A DNA stretch of 37,892 bases, from positions 1-37,892 of the forward strand of contig CADCUR010000096.1 of the NCBI GenBank assembly GCA_902805935.1, in the 5' to 3' direction. The notes under the pieces are model-generated. The model was not told where the DNA came from and ran no database searches. It saw only the letters and a program-made list of their open reading frames with translations. The translations under genes and the position numbers were made by a program. Below, in pieces: positions 32,050 to 37,892 of the stretch. The stretch's first letter is position 1, and each line of letters opens with the position of its first letter. The DNA comes from an uncultured Pyrinomonadaceae bacterium. Its GTDB lineage: Bacteria; Acidobacteriota; Blastocatellia; Pyrinomonadales; Pyrinomonadaceae.

Positions 32050-33039
32050 ATGGCGCGTAAGTATCTAAAACGAATCGCGCTGATTTTGGCGGGTGCGCTG
32101 TTGCTGCTGGTAATCTGGGGCGCGGGCATCGAGCCGCGCCTCGTGGATTTGAGAGAAGAAACAATCGGCATTCCGAATCTGCCTAAAAATTTGGAAAACA
32201 AACGAATCGCGCTCGTCGCCGATTTGCAAATCGGGATGTGGCTCGGCAACGAAGACACGGTTGTAAAAATCGTCAATCGAATCGTCGTAGAGCGTCCCGC
32301 AGCCGTGCTGGTGGCGGGCGATTTCGTTTATAAGCCGACCGACGAGGACGAGCCGCAGGACGTGGAACGCGAAGACGCCGCCGATTTTATGGCGGAAGTC
32401 AACAAGTCGGTCGCGCTTTTGCGCCCGTTAAGACAAGCCGGAATTCCCGTCTATGCGGTTCTCGGCAATCACGATTACGGAATGGGTTATCCCGATTCGG
32501 TGAAAAACGAGCGGCTGGCGGCTGCCGTGCGCTCGGCGCTCGAAGCGGCTGGCGTAACCGTGCTTGATAACCGGGCTGTTCCGCTTGTTTTACAAAATGA
32601 AAACGGCGCACAAAAAGATATGACGACAAATGCCGACGAGTCTTTATACATTGTCGGCATCGGCTCGCGTTACGCCGGTAACGCCAAGCCGGAAATTGCT
32701 CTGGCGCAAGTTACTGAAAACGCCGCGCGCATAATTTTTATGCACGAGCCAGATTCGTTCGCCGCTCTGCCCGCGAATGCCGCGCCGCTCGCGCTCGCCG
32801 GACACACGCACGGCGGTCAGATTCGCGTTCCTTTTACGGAAAACTGGTCGTGGATGTCGCTCGTAACCGACGAAAAAATCCACGCCGACGGCTGGATCGA
32901 AAACTTCGGGCAGCCGGGCAATCATCTTTACGTCAATCGCGGCATCGGTTTCAGCAGTTTTCCCGTGCGGATCAACTGCCGACCCGAATTGACTTTTTTC
33001 ACCGTGCGCGGCGCAAATTCCCGCTCGGAGACAAAATAA
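32050..33039 (+). CDS. Membrane-anchored metallophosphoesterase (YkuE/YaeI-like)
   Basis: 329 residues with an N-terminal anchor (IALILAGALLLLVIWGAG). The calcineurin-like motifs are in order: ADLQIG with Asp58 (Gln60 in place of the usual His of DxH), GDFV with Asp91, GNHD with Asn140-His141, and GHTHGGQ with His252 and His254. The family hydrolyses phosphodiester or pyrophosphate bonds, often of lipids (YaeI acts in the lipid envelope), at a two-metal site. The His-to-Gln change touches a metal ligand, so activity may be altered, though family members with Gln exist to my recollection. Overlapping spacing with DUF2382 and DUF421 suggests one operon. Confidence 0.9.
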   Translation: MARKYLKRIALILAGALLLLVIWGAGIEPRLVDLREETIGIPNLPKNLENKRIALVADLQIGMWLGNEDTVVKIVNRIVVERPAAVLVAGDFVYKPTDEDEPQDVEREDAADFMAEVNKSVALLRPLRQAGIPVYAVLGNHDYGMGYPDSVKNERLAAAVRSALEAAGVTVLDNRAVPLVLQNENGAQKDMTTNADESLYIVGIGSRYAGNAKPEIALAQVTENAARIIFMHEPDSFAALPANAAPLALAGHTHGGQIRVPFTENWSWMSLVTDEKIHADGWIENFGQPGNHLYVNRGIGFSSFPVRINCRPELTFFTVRGANSRSETK

Positions 33040-33046
33040 CAAAAAT

Positions 33047-33550
33047 ATGTTTTTCGACGATTGGTTCGGTCTGTTTCGGATACTGATAATCGGTGTTCTC
33101 GCTTACGGCGCGTTGATATTTTTGCTGCTCGCGTCGGGCAAACGCACTCTGTCGAAATGGAACGCTTTTGATTTCGTTGTGACCATCGCGCTCGGCTCGA
33201 CGCTGGCGACGGTCATCATGTCGAAAGACGTTTCATTTGCCGAAGGAGTTTTCGCGCTCGGTTTGCTCGTCGGGCTGCAATTCGTCATCACCTGGCTTTC
33301 AGTTCGTTTCGACTGGGCAGAAAAGCTCGTCAAAGCCAAGCCGACGCTGCTTTTCAACAAAGGCGAATTTATCAGAGAGGCGATGAAGCGGCAGCGCGTC
33401 GCCGAAGCAGAAGTGCGAATGGCGATTCGCGCCAAAGGTGTTGCTGCAGTCGAAGAAATCGAAGCCGTCGTTCTCGAAACCGACGGCAGTTTCAGCGTGA
33501 TAAAAAAATCGGCGACTGATTCTCGTTCGGCTCTGTCGGACGTTTCCTGA
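33047..33550 (+). CDS. DUF421 (YetF-like) membrane protein
   Basis: 167 residues. Three membrane helices in the first 85 residues with the DUF421 signature (SGKRTLSKWNAFDFVVTIALGSTLATVI), then a small soluble domain (KPTLLFNKGEFIREAMKRQRVAEAEVRMAIRAKG, EEIEAVVLETDGSFSVI). YetF-type proteins occur with stress and sporulation genes in Firmicutes; the molecular role is unknown. ATG 33047 is 7 bases after the phosphoesterase stop. Size is normal for the shorter members. Confidence 0.92.
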   Translation: MFFDDWFGLFRILIIGVLAYGALIFLLLASGKRTLSKWNAFDFVVTIALGSTLATVIMSKDVSFAEGVFALGLLVGLQFVITWLSVRFDWAEKLVKAKPTLLFNKGEFIREAMKRQRVAEAEVRMAIRAKGVAAVEEIEAVVLETDGSFSVIKKSATDSRSALSDVS

Positions 33551-33669
33551 CGCGGGCAATTTGAAAACGCGCTTTAGTTTGAAAAAATGAAAATGCGGGC
33601 GAAAAAGAAATTTGAAGCGTTTTTTAATGGCAAAATGCCGGCGAATGGTTTGTAATAAAACGAAAAAAT

Positions 33670-34839
33670 ATGTTGACGGAAACGCCTGAAAATTATGCGA
33701 AACAGCACGAGCCAATTGACGACGCGCGCCCGTCAATTAAAACTTTTGCCCGGAAAATTACAATCGCGCTCGGCATCTTCGCTGCGTTCGCCACTGTCGC
33801 CATCGTTCTATGGCAGGGCGCGGAGGTCTTTCTGCTCGTTTTCGCCGGTCTGCTGCTGGCGATTTTTCTTCGCAGTTTGAGCGAATTTTTAAGCCGTCAC
33901 ACGCCGCTTTCGAGCGGTTGGGCGTTGACGATTGTTCTGCTCGGCATCGTCGGATTGATAAGTCTCGGTTTCTGGTTTTTGTCCGATTCAATCGAGCGGC
34001 AGTTTGATGAATTGTCCCGAAACCTGCCGGTCGCTTTCGAGCAGTTACGCGGACAAATCGCGCAGTATCCGATTGGGCGGCGCGTCGTCGAACAGATTCG
34101 GTCCACACAAGCCGTCATTCTCGGCGGCGGCGAACGGGCGAATGTTTTCGGGCGCATTACCGGATATTTTTCTACCGCGCTCGACGCGGTTCTGAATGTT
34201 TTAATCGTTTTGATGACCGCCGTTTATTTCGCTTTTAACCCGAAATTATACCGCGAAGGCGTGGTCAATCTCATGCCGGAAAATAAAGAAAAGCGGGCGC
34301 GGGAAATTATTTCGACGGTCGAATACACTTTGCGGCGGTTTCTGCTCGGCATTTCCGGCTCGATGCTGATTAACGGGACGCTCACTTTTACGGGTTTATG
34401 GTTTCTCGGCGTGCCGTTTGCGATTCCGCTCGGTATTCTCGCCGGACTGTTCACTTTTATTCCGAACATCGGACCGTTTATAGCCGCATCGCCGGCGGTT
34501 TTGATCGCCTTTTCGCAAAGTCCGGCGCAGGCACTCTATGTTTTAACTCTGTATCTCGTCGTGCAGAACCTGGACGGCTTCGTCATCTCGCCGATTATCC
34601 AGCAGCGCGCCGTCTCCGTTCCGCCCGTGCTGGTCATCGCCTCGCAGCTTCTGCTCGCCGTGATGTTCGGCTTTCTCGGCTTGCTGGTCGCCGTGCCGTT
34701 CGTCGCCGCCGTGTTCGTTTTGGTCAAGATGATTTACGTCGAGGATATTCTGGGCAGAACAGTCGAAGTCAAAGGCGAAAAAGAGGCGAAGGAAGAAAAC
34801 GAAGCGGCGCAAACAAAAGCGAGGGCGAATAAAAACTAG
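33670..34839 (+). CDS. AI-2E (PerM/TqsA) family transporter
   Basis: 389 residues, eight predicted helices with the large periplasmic loop between helices 3 and 4 (SDSIERQFDELSRNLPVAFEQLRGQIAQYP ...). The C-terminal AI-2E motifs are present: FLGVPFAIPLGILAGLFTFIPNIGPFIAASPAVLIAF, then NLDGFVISPIIQQRAVSVPPVLVIASQLLLAVMFGFLGLLVAVP. Members export small molecules or ions (autoinducer-2 in one case, Na+ in others), so the substrate is open. A charged tail (about 360-389) is cytoplasmic. ATG 33670 has no clear ribosome site. HPP family gene follows 55 bases on. Confidence 0.93.
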   Translation: MLTETPENYAKQHEPIDDARPSIKTFARKITIALGIFAAFATVAIVLWQGAEVFLLVFAGLLLAIFLRSLSEFLSRHTPLSSGWALTIVLLGIVGLISLGFWFLSDSIERQFDELSRNLPVAFEQLRGQIAQYPIGRRVVEQIRSTQAVILGGGERANVFGRITGYFSTALDAVLNVLIVLMTAVYFAFNPKLYREGVVNLMPENKEKRAREIISTVEYTLRRFLLGISGSMLINGTLTFTGLWFLGVPFAIPLGILAGLFTFIPNIGPFIAASPAVLIAFSQSPAQALYVLTLYLVVQNLDGFVISPIIQQRAVSVPPVLVIASQLLLAVMFGFLGLLVAVPFVAAVFVLVKMIYVEDILGRTVEVKGEKEAKEENEAAQTKARANKN

Positions 34840-34894
34840 ACTTTGCCCGCAAGAGTTTCGGAATTTATAATCTTTTCGGAGAAGAAAATTTTTA

Positions 34895-35413
34895 ATGGCG
34901 AACGCGCCGCGCGAAACGCTCGAACCGATAAAAGAAGAAGAGGCGCAGAGTTTTCGGCGGCGTATGAGCTTGAAAGGCGAATTCGCGCTGGCTTTGATGC
35001 CGACGGCGACGATTATCGCCGTGCTGGTTTTGGTAGAAATTTTCAGCCGCCAGAGATTACTGTTCGCATCCTTGGCGTCGAGCGCGTTTTTGATTTATCT
35101 CGACCCGCAGCACAGCACGAATAGCGTGCGAACGCTCGCCCTCTCGCAAATCGGGGCGGCGATAATCGGCTTTGCGGCTTTTTCGATATTCGGCGAAGGT
35201 TATCTGGCGGCATCCGCCGCGATGTTAGCGACCATTACGCTGATGATTTTAGCCGACGCGATGCACCCGCCCGCCGTTTCGACCGCGCTCGGCTTTGCAT
35301 TCCGCGCCAATTCCGAAAACAACCTCGTTTTGTTCGCGCTCGCCGTCGGCTTGATTGTCGTTCTCGTCATTCTGCAAAATTCTTCGGTTTGGCTTTTGAA
35401 GCGTTACTCTTGA
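34895..35413 (+). CDS. HPP family integral membrane protein
   Basis: 172 residues; GGAGAAG upstream of ATG 34895. A charged N-terminus precedes four or five helices with the HPP-family features: FASLASSAFLIYLDPQHSTNSVRTLALSQIGAAIIG and the name-giving DAMHPPAVSTALGFAF. HPP proteins are four-helix membrane proteins, some linked to nitrite transport in plants and cyanobacteria; the role here is unknown. Adjacent to the AI-2E gene on the same strand. Confidence 0.92.
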   Translation: MANAPRETLEPIKEEEAQSFRRRMSLKGEFALALMPTATIIAVLVLVEIFSRQRLLFASLASSAFLIYLDPQHSTNSVRTLALSQIGAAIIGFAAFSIFGEGYLAASAAMLATITLMILADAMHPPAVSTALGFAFRANSENNLVLFALAVGLIVVLVILQNSSVWLLKRYS

Positions 35414-35663
35414 ACAGTTTCGGGTAAAGTTTACCGAATCGCACACGGACTTTAAGGCGTTTCGTCGTAAGCTGACGGAGAACGCGAGCCACACAATTTG
35501 TCCGCGCCGTTTGCCGGAAGACCGAACTCGAATTCCTCGAACAGACGCGCAGGCGCTAAAGATTTGAGCGGCTTTCATAACAGTGCAATCGAGTAAATGC
35601 CCGAATTGATTATCCAGCTTGTTATAGGGAATGATAGTATAAAAACAAATAAGGAGGGTTGAT

Positions 35664-36563
35664 ATGCAGGGAAATGAAATTACACGGCGTTTTCAGTCTT
35701 TAGATCGAGACAAACACGAAAGTTTTGAAGAATACAATTACGAGCATTTCAAAACTAAAGTTCTTATCGAAGACGGTCGAAGAACCGTTGAAGCGCGCGG
35801 CATTAAACCCGGGGAGGCGGCTCCCGATTTCGAGTTGCCGCAGGTCGGCGGCGGAACGCTTCGCTTGAGCGATTTGCGCGGGCGACCGACGATTCTCCAC
35901 TTCGGCTCCTACAGCTGACCGATCACCGCCGGCTCGGTCGAGCCGCTCAAAAAACTCCACTCTAACTGGAACAATCAAGTAAATTTTGTTGATGTCTTAA
36001 TCCGTCAGGCGCACCCGGGACCTTCTGTCGAGCCATATCGCAGCTTCGAGCATAAGATGGATGACGGGCGAAAGTATAAGGAAGACGACGGCGTTCCGTA
36101 TCCGGTGCTGATTGATGATTTGATCGGCACAGTCCATCAAGTCTATGGCGGGCTGGCAGACCCGACTTATTTGATAGACGCTGACGGGCGAGTTTCCTTT
36201 TACAATATGTGGACGCACGCGCCGACATTGCACAAAGCGATTGAAGAACTTTTAAGTCAAGGCGGGCGCGGCGTAGTCAAGGGCGGAACCGACCGCATCC
36301 CGCATCTGCTTTCGACAATCGCGGACGGATGGCACGGATTGCAGCGCGGATTCCCGCGAAGCGCCATTGAATTGGAATTAGCTTCACCGGGAATGGCGAG
36401 CGGTCCGTTTCTCGGCTACCAGATACGTCCGCTGCTCGCGCCGATTGCCCTTAGAGCGACACCGCTTCCCGTTGCGGCGAAGATCGGATTAGCCGTCGGC
36501 GGAGCGGCTTTGTTGTTCTTAGGCGTGCGTGCGCTCTCCGGCAACGGGAAAAAGCGCGGCTGA
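35664..36563 (+). CDS. Candidate selenoprotein: deiodinase-like/AhpC-type redoxin with in-frame UGA
   Basis: 299 residues if the TGA at 35916-35918 (codon 85) is read as selenocysteine. AAGGAGG lies 6 bases before ATG 35664. Thioredoxin fold: PGEAAPDFELPQVGGGTLRLSD, RPTILHFGSYS, then UGA, then PITAG, VEPLKKL, VDVLIRQAHPG, and VPYPVLIDDLIG, GLADPTYLID. The HFGSYS-U-P stretch aligns with the FGSxT-U-PP active site of iodothyronine deiodinases, and LIRQAHP with their YIxEAHP. Cys-containing relatives of this redoxin group have Cys at that place. The frame is intact for 215 codons after the UGA. A fdhF-like hairpin follows it. A C-terminal helix (LAVGGAALLFLGVRALSG) may anchor it. The alternative is a simple TGC-to-TGA nonsense pseudogene. 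Confidence 0.78.
35916..35945 (+). promoter_or_regulatory. Candidate bacterial SECIS element
   Basis: Begins at the UGA. Stem CGGCTC (35930-35935) with GAGCCG (35940-35945), a perfect 6-bp stem, apical loop GGTC (35936-35939). The E. coli fdhF SECIS also has GGUC closed by a stem in this position. Counting U of UGA as 1, the loop is at 21-24 here and 22-25 there. There is a possible one-base bulge below the stem. SelB would bind it. Confidence 0.65.
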
Positions 36564-36568
36564 CATAA

Positions 36569-37289
36569 ATGTTCAGAAGCATTTTCAAAATAATGGCGGC
36601 GACCGCGCTTTTTGCGGGAGTTCACAGTTTGCTGGCAAGCCGTAGAGCCAAAGCAACAGCAACTGCGTCGTTTAGAGAGAAGGCGGAACGGGCTTTATCG
36701 CCCGTTCTACAACATTTCGGCAATCGTTACCTTTGGCGCTTTAGTTCTTTACGGCAGTAAATTGCCTGACCGCGAGCTATATCGAGTTCGCGGAGTTTCA
36801 GCACGATTGATGCGGTTCATACAAATCGCCGCCATCATTTATATGCTTTACGGCATTCGACAGATTGGTTTTCTGAAGTTTTACGGCGTCTCAAATTTTA
36901 CGGCATTGGTAAAAGGACAAATCCTTGTCTTACCCGAACCGGAAGCGCAAGGACCTGTCTTAGATACAAACGGAAAGATGAAAGCCGCTGGTCCGTTTCG
37001 CGCGAGCAGACACCCGTTAACTTTCGGTTTGTTTCCGGTATTTTGGTTGATGCCGCGCATGACTGTAAATCTCGCCGCGTTTAATCTCGTCGCGACCGTT
37101 TATATGTTTGCCGGTTCACTCCACGAAGAAAAAAGGTTACGAGCGGCATACGGAAATGCTTATCTGGATTATCAGAAAAGCGGCACAGGTTTTTTCTTAT
37201 CGCCAATTTCACATTTTTTCAACCGATCAAACCGGCGGTCGACAGTTTTGTCGAGGGTTTCCACATCTGGTTATATGCACTCGATTTGA
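36569..37289 (+). pseudogene. NnrU/isoprenylcysteine-methyltransferase-like membrane protein, frameshifted
   Basis: The ATG at 36569, 5 bases past the redoxin stop, starts MFRSIFKIMAATALFAGVHSLLASRRAK; a one-base shift near 36670-36690 (in the run of G/A-rich codons after TASFRE) is needed to continue with NGLYRPFYNISAIVTFGALVLYGSKLP and the rest of the family: AGPFRASRHPLTFG, then HEEKRLRAAYGNAYLDYQK (catalytic R.xRHP..E..L...G..Y..Y pattern), ending at 37289. The family holds SAM-dependent membrane methyltransferases and NnrU-like proteins. Either a recent frameshift, or a sequencing error in a real gene. Confidence 0.7.
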
Positions 37290-37331
37290 AGCACTAAAAC
37301 GCCAAACGCATTGGAGGTATAAGTTCAAATA

Positions 37332-37676
37332 ATGAATATCCGGCTTAAAAAACTGAACGAACAAGTTATCGTCATTACTGGAGCAACGAGCGGAATCGGG
37401 CTGGTCACGGCGCGAATCGCTGCCGGGCGCGGGGCGCGTCTTATTCTTGCGGCGCGAAATGAAGAAACGTTACGCAGATTAGCGGATGAAACGACCCAAG
37501 CCGTCTATGTCGTTGCGGATGTGGGAAAACAGGCGGATGTCAGGCGCATTGCGGAAAAGGCGATTGAGCATTTCGGCGGCTTTGACACCTGGGTTAATAA
37601 TGCGGGCGTTTCAATTTACGGGCGCGTTTTAGATGTTTCGATGGAAGACCACCGACAACTTTTTGAAACCGTTTGA
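37332..37676 (+). pseudogene. Truncated short-chain dehydrogenase/reductase (SDR)
   Basis: 114 residues, where SDR enzymes of this sort have about 250-330. The N-terminal NAD(P)-binding half is intact: ITGATSGIGLVTA (TGxxxGIG), a D in VADVGKQ, and VNNAGVSIYG (NNAG). The frame ends at TGA 37674-37676 just after QLFET, before the catalytic Ser-Tyr-Lys region. The following 200 bases carry an operator copy (E9), not SDR sequence. A GGAGG lies about 15 bases before ATG 37332. Likely cut by a rearrangement at about 37669. Confidence 0.75.
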
Positions 37677-37892
37677 CGGTGCGTTTTCCCTTCAATCGTT
37701 GAGTGTAAATACTTACCAAACTTGAGTGTTTACGCAGATGCCGCGCCGGTAGAGAAGTTTCACAATTAACTTAACAATCAGGGTCTGGCGCTCGCGGCTT
37801 TGCTGCGGTCGAATCCCGTCAATAGAATTATATAACCGTTGCGTTGAATGAATCTACATCTGTATAACTATATTGAATTTTGAAAAAAAAAA
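37677..37892. other. Right-end tail without a gene
   Basis: No coding frame of note (only an 11-codon ATG frame). It contains E9 and ends in an A-run (37883-37892), consistent with an assembly or contig end. The junction with the SDR remnant lies near 37669. Confidence 0.5.
37700..37738. promoter_or_regulatory. 39-bp operator-like element, copy E9
   Basis: Left box TGAGTGTAAATACTTA (37700-37715), spacer CCAAACT, right box TGAGTGTTTACGCAGA (37723-37738). Core TACTTA-N7-TGAGTG. From 37717 to 37744 it is identical to the reverse complement of 15705-15732, and weaker similarity runs on to about 37775. So it is a copy of the amphi-Trp promoter, now with no gene after it. Confidence 0.74.

Noticed and set aside
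35414-35663. Gap before the redoxin gene searched for a small gene or element copy
   Set aside because: No credible coding frame and no YACYYA-N7-TRRGTR core; only the AAGGAGG ribosome site at its right end is clear.
1-37892. CRISPR arrays, tRNA/rRNA genes, integrase or transposase genes
   Set aside because: None found on either strand; no direct-repeat arrays with unique spacers and no recombinase motifs in the frames.

Overview
The window (37.9 kb, moderately GC-rich, no rRNA, tRNA or CRISPR array seen) looks like chromosome of an Acidobacteriota member, probably class Blastocatellia. The basis is a Ser/Thr kinase fused to TolB-like and TPR modules, glycine-zipper proteins, DUF2382, amphi-Trp and lmo0937-type proteins, and DUF4118 histidine kinases. 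This is an inference from gene content, not from a marker gene. The right end finishes in an A-run and the last kilobases hold broken genes, so it may be a contig end.

Layout. 1-1700: tail of an ABC exporter (two permeases) and a YbjQ protein. 1750-7300 (minus strand): DUF4019 protein, a decayed SLC13 permease, a PlpD-like patatin with an outer-membrane barrel, a short ORF fragment, NhaA and a membrane-anchored hypothetical protein. 7300-13800: tandem universal stress protein, acyltransferase, two DUF4118 histidine kinases and a LuxR-type response regulator. 13800-23900 (minus strand): a stress and envelope block with SYLF, lmo0937-like, amphi-Trp, L,D-transpeptidase, MgtC, a second kinase/regulator set and the Ser/Thr kinase. 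24100-35400 (plus strand): a glycine-zipper protein broken by a frameshift and a nonsense codon, then membrane and osmotic-type genes (ion channel, DUF2254, MscS, OB-fold lipoprotein, DUF2382, phosphoesterase, DUF421, AI-2E, HPP). 35600-37892: a candidate selenoprotein, a frameshifted methyltransferase and a truncated SDR.

Two observations stand out. First, nine intergenic copies of one 39-bp operator-like element occur in the window. Each is two 16-bp imperfect palindromes separated by exactly 7 bp, with core YACYYA-N7-TRRGTR, and eight of the nine lie about 50-130 bp upstream of a start codon. They precede the usp, kinase, amphi-Trp, L,D-transpeptidase, glycine-zipper and lipoprotein genes. 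The two paralogous LuxR-type response regulators encoded here are the natural candidate binders, which would make the window the core of an undescribed envelope/general-stress regulon. Second, the thioredoxin-fold gene at 35664-36563 has an in-frame TGA exactly where the active-site cysteine/selenocysteine of deiodinase-like redoxins sits. It is followed at once by a perfect 6-bp hairpin with a GGUC apical loop, at nearly the spacing of the E. coli fdhF SECIS, so it is probably read as selenocysteine.
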